A DNA stretch of 64,000 bases from the NCBI RefSeq assembly GCF_001887355.1, contig NZ_MPIN01000003.1, forward strand, positions 379,939 through 443,938. The letters run 5' to 3'. Below the pieces are notes generated by a model, which saw only the letters and a program-made list of their open reading frames with translations, had not been told where the DNA came from and did not search any database. The DNA comes from Cystobacter ferrugineus (GTDB lineage Bacteria > Myxococcota > Myxococcia > Myxococcales > Myxococcaceae). Of the stretch, positions 1-8,150 are shown piece after piece (position 1 is the stretch's first letter; each line of letters starts with the position of its first letter). The position numbers and the translations under genes are program-made.

Positions 1-867
1 TCGCTGGGCGCCATCCGCGACCGTGAGCAGGAGATGAGCGAAGCCTTGTCAGCCCCAGTCGCGCAGGCGGAGGAGTACGTGCGCGACCAGGACGCCACCA
101 ACCTGGACGAAACAGGCTGGTACGAGGGCAAGGGAGAGGGGGGCCACCGCCGCGCCTGGCTGTGGGTGGCAGCCACCGCGCTCGTCGCGGTATTCCGAAT
201 CACCTCCAGCCGGGGCAGTGAAGTGGCCAAGGCGCTGCTGGGGACGGACTTCGCGGGCTTCCTCACCACCGACCGCTGGAGCGCGTACAACTGGTACGAC
301 ACCGCCCTGCGACAGCTGTGCTGGAGCCACCTCACCAGGGACTTCCAGGGCTTCATCGACAGGGGTGGTGAGGGGGCCCGAATCGGCCAAGAGCTCATGG
401 CCGAGCGCAACCGGATGTTCAAGTGGTGGCACCGCGTGCGGGATGGGACGCTGGCCCGTGATGCATTCGAGCGCCGGATGAAAGAGGTAGAGCAGAAGGT
501 GGGACGTCTGCTCCATGAGGCCGAGGTGTGTGCCGAGGAGAAGACGGCCGGCATCGCGAAGCAGATTCTCCGGCTCGAGGAGGCCATGTGGACATTCGTC
601 CACGTGGAAGGCCTGGAGCCGACCAACAATTTCGCGGAGAGGCTCATCCGCCCTTGCGTCATGTACAGGAAGACGAGCTTCGGGACGCAGTCGCCCGAAG
701 GTAGCCGCTTCGTGGAGCGGATTTTGACGGCCGTGACCACACTCGGCCTGCAACGACGCAATGTGTTGGAGTACCTCACTGACCTCCTCTTCGCACATCG
801 CCGCGGGCTGCCTTTGCCTTCCCTCCTCCCATTCGCCACCAGCACTCAGGCTTCTCTTCCTGTCTGA
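1..867 (+). CDS. IS66 family transposase, C-terminal part (partial)
   Basis: This is the catalytic part of an IS66 transposase, which moves the element by cut-and-paste. The frame continues upstream of base 1 without a start; the ATG at 34 is internal. Counting from that ATG, the DDE residues are D25 in the NLDETGWY block, D80 in the TTDRWSAYN block and E202 in NNFAERLIRP, all typical of IS66. The IS66 C-terminal signature (RKTSFGTQSPEGSRF-like) is also present. No frameshift is visible in this part, so the copy may be functional if the upstream half is intact. The accessory IS66 proteins TnpA and TnpB would lie outside the window. Confidence 0.9.
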   Translation, partial: SLGAIRDREQEMSEALSAPVAQAEEYVRDQDATNLDETGWYEGKGEGGHRRAWLWVAATALVAVFRITSSRGSEVAKALLGTDFAGFLTTDRWSAYNWYDTALRQLCWSHLTRDFQGFIDRGGEGARIGQELMAERNRMFKWWHRVRDGTLARDAFERRMKEVEQKVGRLLHEAEVCAEEKTAGIAKQILRLEEAMWTFVHVEGLEPTNNFAERLIRPCVMYRKTSFGTQSPEGSRFVERILTAVTTLGLQRRNVLEYLTDLLFAHRRGLPLPSLLPFATSTQASLPV

Positions 868-883
868 GCCGGTGAACGGTTAC
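1..883 (+). mobile_element. Right part of an IS66-family insertion sequence
   Basis: The transposase frame is open at the first base, so the left end lies outside the window. Sixteen bases after the stop region lies CCGGTGAACGGTTAC (869-883), whose complement begins GTAACCGTTCACC. Beginning with GTAA fits the terminal repeats known for IS66 elements, so the right end is placed at 883 by inference. The matching left repeat and the target duplication cannot be seen. Confidence 0.65.
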
Positions 884-906
884 CTCCGAGCTTGTGCACC
901 ATGAAG

Positions 907-1479
907 CTATGGAATGTTATTTGGAGCACTCGTGAAAAGCGTATGAAAAAGGGTTGTTTCGGGTGGCTCAAGCAGTCCGGCGTAGAGCGGCACGGGAGTT
1001 TCCGCCAGTTCACGAGGAAATGCGCTGAAGCCAAACATTTTTTCAATCGTCCTAGCGACGATCTGAGCCGGCCATGCCATGCTGGGCGGAGGTTGCTCGA
1101 AGCTGGCCCTAAAGTTTTGCCTACGGCCGTCGATGTAGTCCCACTCCACACCGTACACGAAATAGACAGGTGCCAGCAGACTCACACAGCCCACGACGTC
1201 CCAATTGGATGTGGCTGACCATGACTCCTTTGGCAGGTAAACCATGCACCGGGGGCCGCCATCCATTGATGGGTACGTTTCCCCAATGACGTAGTTGGGA
1301 AGCTCGCTTCTCAGCTCGTCTCTGAACGCGTACCAGGGCTCCATGTGTGCGATCCAGTGCTTCCAAGTCTCGTCATGTCGTTTTGTCTCGGGACTCGGTT
1401 CTGTCGTGAACATGAAGGCGTTGCTTGAGTCATAATACTTCCGGACGATGGCAAGCAGGTCTTCTTGGGAGGGGAGCAC
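907..1479 (-). CDS. Orphan protein, possible immunity-type partner
   Basis: This 190-residue protein matches no enzyme family I recognise. It has no signal peptide and no membrane segment, and is rich in Trp and Tyr. The middle (GPRCMVYLP... then VVGCVSLLAPVYFVYGVEW) looks like alternating beta strands. Its start lies 15 bp after the end of the putative lipoprotein gene on the same strand, so the two are probably cotranscribed. Base composition is less GC-biased than the rest of the window and an IS66 end lies just beyond its stop, which suggests acquired DNA. A role as immunity protein or chaperone for the neighbour is only a guess from arrangement and size. Confidence 0.6.
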   Translation of the reverse strand: MLPSQEDLLAIVRKYYDSSNAFMFTTEPSPETKRHDETWKHWIAHMEPWYAFRDELRSELPNYVIGETYPSMDGGPRCMVYLPKESWSATSNWDVVGCVSLLAPVYFVYGVEWDYIDGRRQNFRASFEQPPPSMAWPAQIVARTIEKMFGFSAFPRELAETPVPLYAGLLEPPETTLFHTLFTSAPNNIP

Positions 1480-1494
1480 AATAAATCCAGACGG

Positions 1495-2091
1495 CTAGGG
1501 TTTGGGTTCGGGAATACCAAATACAACTGGCTTTGCCGTGGAGTCGCAGGTTGCTTTGACTCGCGAGCCCAGAATGGCTGTGTTGAGCCTCAATTCGAAT
1601 GCTTTTCTGACACTTGTACGCAGTGTGTAGAGCGGTGGCGGTGGTGGCTTGGTCATTGTTGAGAGCACCGCGTATGCGGCCTCGTTAGCGCAGTCCGCAG
1701 AGATACGCTGGGCCAGGGGGGTGGAGATGGGGCCGTTGTTGCTTTCTATTGGCATTTCGACGCCGAATATGCAGGTATACGGCTCTCCAGTGGCTCCGTT
1801 GTTGATCTGGGCGTGGACACACGCTACGCGCCATCCACCAGGGCCGGGTCTCCTGTGTGGTACAGTCGTGACGAACTGAAAATGTGCTGGTTGGATCAGG
1901 CCTGTCACGGTTGTTGCGCATCCCGAAAGCAAGATGGCCAGCGACTGGAGTGCGGCCAGATGTGCAAGCCGGTAAGGCGTGATCGCTGCACCGCTCAGTC
2001 GCGAACGCAATGCAGCGACAAGTGTCCAACTGCCAAGCTTGAATGCAACTGGGGCATCCGCAGTGCTCTCTTTTATGAGGCGCAATTCCAT
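1495..2091 (-). CDS. Putative lipoprotein of unknown function
   Basis: The chosen ATG at 2091 is preceded by GGGAGACGAGGA, a good ribosome-binding site, giving 198 residues. A lipoprotein-like segment (LAILLSGCATT) occurs about 60 residues in, which is late for a lipobox. A TTG at 2010 would place the Cys near residue 32, which is more usual, but it has no clear ribosome-binding site. After the Cys come a Cys/Asn-containing region and a Pro-rich stretch (TKPPPPPLYTL), ending with a Cys and PEPKP. No catalytic motif is recognised. Codon use is less GC-biased than in neighbouring housekeeping genes. The frame also extends upstream to 2166, but that part looks non-coding. Confidence 0.55.
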   Translation of the reverse strand: MELRLIKESTADAPVAFKLGSWTLVAALRSRLSGAAITPYRLAHLAALQSLAILLSGCATTVTGLIQPAHFQFVTTVPHRRPGPGGWRVACVHAQINNGATGEPYTCIFGVEMPIESNNGPISTPLAQRISADCANEAAYAVLSTMTKPPPPPLYTLRTSVRKAFELRLNTAILGSRVKATCDSTAKPVVFGIPEPKP

Positions 2092-2200
2092 TCCTCGTCT
2101 CCCTCGGTGTTGCCACCTGGGATGGCTGTGCCGAAGGCTACAAGTGACGCCACGCTGCTGGGGCACTACCTGATAGGGGGATGTTCAGGTAGGCCTGTTC

Positions 2201-3739
2201 CTACCGCACCTCGAGCACCTTGAGCGAGCCGATGAGGGGGGTGATCTCCGCGTTGCCCTCCCGCCCCACGCCGAAGTGCGTGGCGTCCGCTACCACCTGG
2301 TTGAAGGTCGGATCCATCTGGGTCCACTCGCCCACGAAGGCCTCCACCCACTCGTGCCAGTAGAGCGCCGGAACGCCATCCGCGTTCACCATGTAGATGA
2401 CGCCATCCACCCGCCGGGCCGGAATGCCCGCCGCGCGCAGCAGCGACACCGTCAGCAGCGAGTGCTCCGTGCAGTCCCCCTTGCGCTGGCGCAGCACGTC
2501 CGTGGCCCGGTCCGCGCTCGCCCCGTAGTCCTTCTGCAGCGTGCTCGCCACCCACGTGACGATCTTCTTCGCCGCCGCGTAGGCGTCCTTCTCTCCTCCC
2601 ACGAGCATCCGTGACTGCTCGACGATGCGCGGGTTGTCGCTCTCGATGATGATGGACGTCTTGAGGTTCTCCCCGCCCTCGGGGTCCGCCAGCGGCCGGG
2701 GCTTGAGCACCTTGGGCTCCGGCGGCTTCGCGGACAGCGTCACCAGGACGCGCCCGTCCTTCTCGCGCTGGAACTTCTGCCGGTAGGTGTCCTGCTGGAA
2801 CTTCTCCGGCAGGTTCTCCATCACCAGCTTCACCTCGCCGGGAATCGCGTGCGCCGATTCGGGCAGCGCCTTGGGCAGCACGACGCGCGTCAGGCCGAAG
2901 ACCTCCACCAGGTCCAGCCGCTTCGCCACCGCCTCGGGCTCGGCACGCGCCTTCATCGTCTGGCCGTACTCCATCTCCAGCAGCCGCCCATCCTCCTCGG
3001 CCACATAGGCCGTCACGGGCACCTTCTCCTTGTCCGAGACGCTCACGGCTCGGCCCACCTTCACCTTGACGCCGCTGATGAGCCGCTCCTCGGAGGGCTG
3101 CACCGAGGTGACAAGCTTGTAGGTGCCCAGGTCCATCCCATCCAGCACCGCCCCGCTCACGTCCTTGCGGCGCAGCAGCGCCACGCGCACCTGGTCCGCG
3201 TCCTCCACCACCTCCGTCGTGGCCGGCAGGTTCACCGTCTCGTCCTGCATCCCCGGACGCTTGCGCACCACGCTGATCCCCGTGGGCGTGGCGCTGCCCA
3301 CCAGCGTCTGCGTGCCGCCGTCCCCACGCTGCTCGATGGTGAAGGCCACCAGCCTGCCGCCAGGGCGGGCCTCGTAGATGCGCTCCTCGCGGTGGATGCG
3401 CTCGGACAGCCGCGCCCCCACCTGCGCCTTGAAGTGCAATTCATTGATGGCGCGCACCCGGTCTTCCCGGCCCGGGATGATGCCCAGGTCGTTGAAGACG
3501 TAGCCCACCTTCTTGTCCACGAGATACAGGCCCAGGTACTCGCCCCCCGCGGGCCGCTTCGCCTTCACCACGTCGGAGACGGCGGCGGGCGCCTGCTGGG
3601 GCGCGGCGGCGGACTCGGGGGCCCGCTGGGCCTGGACCGGAGGAGGGGCCGCGGGCGCGGCGTCCTGCTTCTTGCACTGCACGAGCGCCAGACCCAGGAC
3701 GGCGGCGCTCAGGGGGAGGAATGTCTTGAGGGAAGTCAC
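2201..3739 (-). CDS. Transglutaminase-like domain lipoprotein
   Basis: GTG at 3739 is chosen because the frame further upstream is a shadow of the GNAT gene, while from here a signal sequence follows (hydrophobic LPLSAAVLGLALVQ then C22 and KK). The lipobox LVQC is slightly non-standard at -1. An Ala/Pro-rich linker follows to about residue 60, then a long beta-rich region, then a transglutaminase core near the C terminus. Its Cys-His-Asp triad is visible as C423 (GDCTEHS), H462 (YWHEWVEA) and D476 (MDPTFNQ). Length is 512 residues. Bacterial members usually act as peptidases or amidases outside the cytoplasm. The substrate is unknown. The gene starts 38 bp after the GNAT stop, so it may belong to that operon. 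Confidence 0.85.
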   Translation of the reverse strand: MTSLKTFLPLSAAVLGLALVQCKKQDAAPAAPPPVQAQRAPESAAAPQQAPAAVSDVVKAKRPAGGEYLGLYLVDKKVGYVFNDLGIIPGREDRVRAINELHFKAQVGARLSERIHREERIYEARPGGRLVAFTIEQRGDGGTQTLVGSATPTGISVVRKRPGMQDETVNLPATTEVVEDADQVRVALLRRKDVSGAVLDGMDLGTYKLVTSVQPSEERLISGVKVKVGRAVSVSDKEKVPVTAYVAEEDGRLLEMEYGQTMKARAEPEAVAKRLDLVEVFGLTRVVLPKALPESAHAIPGEVKLVMENLPEKFQQDTYRQKFQREKDGRVLVTLSAKPPEPKVLKPRPLADPEGGENLKTSIIIESDNPRIVEQSRMLVGGEKDAYAAAKKIVTWVASTLQKDYGASADRATDVLRQRKGDCTEHSLLTVSLLRAAGIPARRVDGVIYMVNADGVPALYWHEWVEAFVGEWTQMDPTFNQVVADATHFGVGREGNAEITPLIGSLKVLEVR

Positions 3740-3777
3740 GCGCGGCTCCGGCGCGCGGGCCTGGCGCGTGGTGCGGC

Positions 3778-4245
3778 TCAGACCCGCTTGGTGAGGATGA
3801 TGAGGTCGTCGCCGACCTTGTAGAAATCGCGGATGCGCGCCTCCTCCGTGTACTTCATGGAGGCGTAGAAGCCGCGAGTGGGACCGTAGGCCTCCGTGGC
3901 GCTCGTCTCCACGCGGATGATGCGGGCCGCCAGGCGGCGCAGGTCCGCCTCCATGCCCGACACTAGCGAGGCGCCCACGCCCTGGCCCCGCACCTGCGGG
4001 TCCGAGGCGATCCAGTACAGGTCGTACGTGCCCTCCGTCATCGGCGTGGGGCCGTAGCACACGTAGCCCACGAGCGTGCCGTCCCGGTCCGCGACGAGGA
4101 CCTTGTAGTCGCGGTTATTCGGCTGAAGCGCGAGATCGACGAGCTCGATGGCGCACACCTGCTCTTCCTGGGAGAAGGTTTCGATTCGACGAATCAGGGA
4201 GGCGAGGGGCTCCCGGTCCTTTTCTGCGAGCGGTCGGATGTCCAT
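3778..4245 (-). CDS. GNAT family N-acetyltransferase
   Basis: A single-domain acetyl-CoA-dependent N-acetyltransferase of 155 residues. The acetyl-CoA-binding motif A is RGQGVGASLVSGME (about residues 92-105), preceded by the beta-4 strand YDLYWIASDP and followed by the Tyr-containing GFYASMKYTEEARIRDFY block typical of the fold. The start at 4245 places its first 131 bp inside the 3' end of the ATP-grasp gene in the +1 frame, a long overlap. The N-terminal sequence MDIRPLAEKDREPL is typical of GNAT proteins, so this start looks right. Context suggests modification of the product of the ATP-grasp enzyme or of a peptide, but the substrate is not evident. Confidence 0.88.
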   Translation of the reverse strand: MDIRPLAEKDREPLASLIRRIETFSQEEQVCAIELVDLALQPNNRDYKVLVADRDGTLVGYVCYGPTPMTEGTYDLYWIASDPQVRGQGVGASLVSGMEADLRRLAARIIRVETSATEAYGPTRGFYASMKYTEEARIRDFYKVGDDLIILTKRV

Positions 4246-5248
4246 GGTGTCTCTCGAGGGCGATCGCCACGAGCTGCCGGGCGAGGGTGCGGTAGTCGAT
4301 TCCGGCCGAACGCGCGGCCTTGGCGAAGCCCGCCTCCGGGTGGAGATCGCAGTTGGGGTTGATGTCGATGACGTAGGGCACGCCCTCGGGGGTGACGCGC
4401 AGGTCCACGCGTCCATAGTCCCGGCCTTCCAGCGCGGCGAAGGCGTCCATCGCCGTCTGGACCAGCCGCGCCTCCAGGGCGCTGTCCGTCAGCAGACAGG
4501 GACCGGAGGGGGTGTTCACGTACTCGGGTGAGCCGGCCTCCCACTTGCCCGCGTAGGTGACGATGTTGGGCCGGTCGGCGAAGAACTGGCCGAAGCGGAT
4601 CTCCGACAGGGGCAGGGCCCGGCGGGGCGAGTTGCCCAGGAGCGGCACGTAGATTTCGCGGCCGGCGATGAACTGCTCGACGAGCGCGGGCTGGTGGAAG
4701 GTGCGCAGCACCGTGTCCACCGCGCGACGCAGGCCCTCCCGGTCGTGCACCACCGAGTCGCTCGTGATGCCCACGCTGGCGTCCTCGCGCGCCGGCTTGA
4801 CGATGAGCGGAAAGGGCAGGTCCACCGCGTCCAGGTCCTCGAGCCGGTCCACCCGCGCGAAGCCCGGGGTGGAGACGCCGCGCGCCTTGAGCAGCTCCTT
4901 GGCCTTGTCCTTGTGCAGGGCGAGGGTCAGCGAGAGCGCGGACGCGCCCGTGTAGGGCAGCCCCAGCATGTCCAGCAGACAGGGAATGATGGTTTCCGCA
5001 CGACTGTCCGCCGCCACGGACTCGCAGAGGTTGATGACCAGGTCGGGCTGCATCCGGGCGAGCACGTCCACGAACTCCAGCCGGGAGTCCGTGACGGGAA
5101 TCAGGTCGACCTGGGTTCCATCTTGGGTGAGGGCCTCGGAGAGCGCGGAGGCCACTCGCATCACGTCTGCTCGCGCCTCCCGACCCGGGTCGTCCTCCAA
5201 CTGCTCATGGTCTCGGTTGTACAGGATGGCGATGTGCATGCGGGGCAT
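4115..5248 (-). CDS. ATP-grasp ligase related to D-alanine-D-alanine ligase
   Basis: The protein has the order seen in D-Ala-D-Ala ligases: an N-terminal sub-domain (HIAILYNRDHEQ), a central ATP-binding part (FPLIVKPAREDASVGI and VEQFIAGREIYVPLLG) and the metal-binding end (GRVDLRVTPEGVPYVIDINPNCDLHPEAG). The core ends near residue 330 with the usual YRTLARQLVAIALE. About 40 further residues are Arg/Pro-rich, do not look like a domain, and lie entirely over the start of the GNAT gene. The real product may be shorter, or a +1 frameshift may fuse the two. It may ligate amino acids or peptides; a dedicated cell-wall Ddl is not proven. Start at 5248 (ATG) or 5239 (ATG) cannot be separated, since neither has a clear ribosome-binding site. 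Confidence 0.85.
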   Translation of the reverse strand: MPRMHIAILYNRDHEQLEDDPGREARADVMRVASALSEALTQDGTQVDLIPVTDSRLEFVDVLARMQPDLVINLCESVAADSRAETIIPCLLDMLGLPYTGASALSLTLALHKDKAKELLKARGVSTPGFARVDRLEDLDAVDLPFPLIVKPAREDASVGITSDSVVHDREGLRRAVDTVLRTFHQPALVEQFIAGREIYVPLLGNSPRRALPLSEIRFGQFFADRPNIVTYAGKWEAGSPEYVNTPSGPCLLTDSALEARLVQTAMDAFAALEGRDYGRVDLRVTPEGVPYVIDINPNCDLHPEAGFAKAARSAGIDYRTLARQLVAIALERHHGHPTARRKGPGAPRLPDSSNRNLLPGRAGVRHRARRSRASAE

Positions 5249-5349
5249 GTGTCGACGGCCAGGGTTACCACGTCCCCCGGGGGGAGGACAGTTCACAACG
5301 GGCCCGATTGGCTGGCCGCTGAGCAGTGTCTGGAAGTATGAGGAGAACC

Positions 5350-6639
5350 ATGCGGATTCGTGACCCCATCCACGGCACCATCGATGTGAGTGGCGAGGAG
5401 AAGGCCGTCATCGACAGCCGGTTCTACCAACGGCTTCGCCACGTGCGCCAACTGGGTTTCGGTGACCTGGCATTCCCGGGAGGCACCCATACCCGGCATG
5501 CGCATTCGCTCGGGGCCATGCACGTGGCCTCCCGGGTCTTCCTCGCCGTCACCGCCCGCTCGAACCTGCCCGCGCCGGTGCGTGAACGTTTCAATGCCGC
5601 GGTCCGGCTCGCCGTGCTGTGTCATGACCTGGGGCACATGCCCCTGTCCCATGCCTCCGAGAGCATCGCCCCCCAGCGGGCGCTGCTGCGGCTCCCGGCC
5701 TGGTTGGACCCCGTGGCGGAGGGCGAGCAGGCCACGCACGAAGATTTCACCGCCAAGCTTCTGTTGGACAGCTCACTCACGCCGCTCATCCAGGAGAGTT
5801 ACGCCCCCCTGGGCATTACCCCCGAGGCGGCGGTGGGGCTCATCACCGGCGCCAGGCCCCCGAAGGATCCCGGCTTCTCTCATGACGGGGTGGACTGGAC
5901 GCCGCTGTTGCGCGCCATCGTATCCGGCGAGCTGGACGCGGACCGCATGGACTACCTGCTGCGCGACTCGTTCTACACGGGCGTGAACTACGGCCGGTAC
6001 GACATGGACTGGCTGGTGTCCAACCTGAACCCGGCCATCAAGGACGGGCGTGCCTATCTGGCGTTGAGCCGGGCGGCGGCGTTCGCCTTCGAGGACTTCC
6101 TGCTCAGCCGCCACCACATGTTCCTGTCGGTGTACTACCATCACACCTCGGTGAACTTCGACCACATGCTGCGGCGCTACTACGAGGAGGCGCCCGGCGA
6201 GTTCGAGATTCCCGCCGATCCCGAGGCCTTCCTCTTCTGCGACGACGTGGCGCTCTGGTACGCGCTGCGCCGCTCGAAGAACCGGTGGGCCCAGCGCATC
6301 GCGTCGCGTCAGGGATTCAAGCTGCTCGCGCAGTTCACCGAGCGGGACGTGGGCTATGACCTGGAGGTGCTGCGCAGCGCGCTGGTGACGGGCGGCTTCG
6401 AGCACTTCACCGTGGAGTCCCGGGGCGTGCTCTCCAAGTACTTCGCGGAGGGCTCGGGGCCGAGTCTGTTCATTATCGACGTGTCCACCGGCCGGCTCAC
6501 GGAGGTGGCGCGCTACACGCCGCTCTACCAGCGCTACAAGGGTGCGGTGCGGCTGTCGCGGGTGTATGTGCGGCCGGATCAAATCGAGGACGCGCGCAAC
6601 ATGATGGCGCGGCTGCTTGGACAGGCGGTGAGGGAATGA
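5350..6639 (+). CDS. HD domain phosphohydrolase (dGTPase/SAMHD1-like)
   Basis: A 429-residue metal-dependent phosphohydrolase of the HD superfamily. The N-terminal block MRIRDPIHGTIDV, the RLRHVRQLG motif with the following H, the HD pair in VLCHDLGHMPLSHASE (about residues 87-102) and the later DADRMDYLLRDSFYTG are the family hallmarks. Relatives hydrolyse dNTPs or other phosphate esters; the substrate here is unknown. ATG 5350 is chosen because GAGGAG lies 7 bp upstream; the in-frame ATG at 5338 and the codons before it have no ribosome-binding site. The stop overlaps the start of the Nudix/MBL gene (ATGA), so the two are probably translationally coupled. Confidence 0.92.
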   Translation: MRIRDPIHGTIDVSGEEKAVIDSRFYQRLRHVRQLGFGDLAFPGGTHTRHAHSLGAMHVASRVFLAVTARSNLPAPVRERFNAAVRLAVLCHDLGHMPLSHASESIAPQRALLRLPAWLDPVAEGEQATHEDFTAKLLLDSSLTPLIQESYAPLGITPEAAVGLITGARPPKDPGFSHDGVDWTPLLRAIVSGELDADRMDYLLRDSFYTGVNYGRYDMDWLVSNLNPAIKDGRAYLALSRAAAFAFEDFLLSRHHMFLSVYYHHTSVNFDHMLRRYYEEAPGEFEIPADPEAFLFCDDVALWYALRRSKNRWAQRIASRQGFKLLAQFTERDVGYDLEVLRSALVTGGFEHFTVESRGVLSKYFAEGSGPSLFIIDVSTGRLTEVARYTPLYQRYKGAVRLSRVYVRPDQIEDARNMMARLLGQAVRE

Positions 6640-8150
6640 GTGAGACGATCGCTGGAGCACCTCCGCCGCCCCCCGTCGCGGTGCCACGGTTCGCGTCGGT
6701 GGTGGTGCCCTATCGCCGCACGTCCACGGGGGTGGAGCTGTTCTGGGTGAAGCGCGAGAAGGCGCTCGCCTTCGCGGGGGGCTTCTATGCCTTTCCGGGC
6801 GGGAAGGTGGACAAGGCGGACGCGGCGGTGCCGGTGCGAGGGGTCTCCGGACAGGAGGCGGCGCTACGGGCGGCCGCGGCGCGCGAACTGCTGGAGGAGA
6901 CCGGGGTGCTGGTGGCCGAGGGCGCCGAGCGCCTGTCCGCCGAGGAGGTGACGGCGCTGCGCCGGGCGCTCCTGGCGGACGATTCGTCGTGGGGGGCGCT
7001 GCTCGAGCGGCATGGGCTCGTGCTGCGGGCGGAGGACTTCCCGGCGGCGGGGCGGTGGGTGACGCCGGAGTTCGTGCCCGTGCGCTTCGACACCTTCTTC
7101 TATCTGGTGGAGGTGGGCGAGGGGGCGCGGGCGGAGTGGTGGGCCGGGGAGCTGTCGGAGGCGGCGTGGGTGACGCCGGCCGAGGCGCTGGCGCGCTGGG
7201 AGGTGGGCACGGCGCTGCTGCACCCGCCCGCGCTGCACGTGCTGCGGGTGATGGCGCGCTTTGGCTCGCGCGAGGCGGCGCTGGCGGAGCTGGCCTCGCC
7301 GCCGCTCGGTCCGGACTGCATCGCGCGGCGCATCGAGTACCACCAGGGCGTGCGGGTGTTCCCCGTGCGCACGGCGACCCTGCCTCCGGCCACGCACACC
7401 AACGTGTACGTGCTGGGCACGGGCGAGTTGTTGCTCGTGGACCCCGGGGCGGAGGACGAGGAAGAGCTGGCCCGGTTGCTGGAGATGGTGGAGGGGCTGG
7501 TGGCGGAGGGGGCCCGGGTGAAGGCGGTGGTGCTCACGCACCACCATGGAGACCACATCGGGGGCGTGGGTGCGGTGAAGGCGCGGCTGAACGTGCCCCT
7601 GTGGTGCCATGCGCGCACGGCGGACCGGGTGCCCGTGCCGACGGAGCGGCTGCTGGAGGACGGGGAGGTGCTGGAGCTGGCGGGGAGTCCGCCCCAGCGC
7701 TGGCGGGTGCTGCACACGCCGGGACACGCGCGGGGCCACCTGTGCCTGGTGGACGAGCGCACGCGCGCGGCGGTGGTGGGCGACATGGTGGCGGGCGTGG
7801 GCACCATCGTCATCGATCCTCCCGAGGGAGACATGGGCGAGTACCTGCGGCAGCTCGCGCGGCTGCGGGACTGGCCGGTGACGACGCTGCACCCGGCGCA
7901 CGGCATGGCGATTCCGGACGGGCCGGGCAAGCTCCAGGAGTACCTGGACCACCGGGCGGCGCGCGAGGCGCGCATCGTGGCGGCGGTGCCCGAGGAGGGC
8001 GTCACGCTGGCGCAGGTGGTGGAGCGCGCCTACACGGAGACGCCCGCGTTCCTGCTCCCCATCGCGGAGCGCAGCGCCCTGGCGGTGTTGCTGAAGCTGC
8101 GGGAGGAGGGCCGGGTGCGCGAGGAGTCCGGCCGCTACTTCCCGGCCTGA
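6636..8150 (+). CDS. Nudix hydrolase fused to a metallo-beta-lactamase-fold hydrolase
   Basis: This 504-residue protein joins two hydrolases. The N-terminal half (about 15-230) is a Nudix domain: FPGGKVDK, then an insertion, then RELLEETGVLV, so the box is longer than the canonical 23 residues. The C-terminal half (about 235-500) is a metallo-beta-lactamase fold with the metal motif LTHHHGDHIGG near residue 302 and the later HTPGHARGHLCLV, and a C-terminal winged-helix-like tail as in LACTB2/glyoxalase-II-like proteins. A dual role in clearing activated or damaged nucleotides or CoA-type esters is possible; the substrate is unknown. The start overlaps the HD phosphohydrolase stop. The last 16 bp overlap the tail of the convergent FTR1 gene. 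Confidence 0.9.
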   Translation: MSETIAGAPPPPPVAVPRFASVVVPYRRTSTGVELFWVKREKALAFAGGFYAFPGGKVDKADAAVPVRGVSGQEAALRAAAARELLEETGVLVAEGAERLSAEEVTALRRALLADDSSWGALLERHGLVLRAEDFPAAGRWVTPEFVPVRFDTFFYLVEVGEGARAEWWAGELSEAAWVTPAEALARWEVGTALLHPPALHVLRVMARFGSREAALAELASPPLGPDCIARRIEYHQGVRVFPVRTATLPPATHTNVYVLGTGELLLVDPGAEDEEELARLLEMVEGLVAEGARVKAVVLTHHHGDHIGGVGAVKARLNVPLWCHARTADRVPVPTERLLEDGEVLELAGSPPQRWRVLHTPGHARGHLCLVDERTRAAVVGDMVAGVGTIVIDPPEGDMGEYLRQLARLRDWPVTTLHPAHGMAIPDGPGKLQEYLDHRAAREARIVAAVPEEGVTLAQVVERAYTETPAFLLPIAERSALAVLLKLREEGRVREESGRYFPA

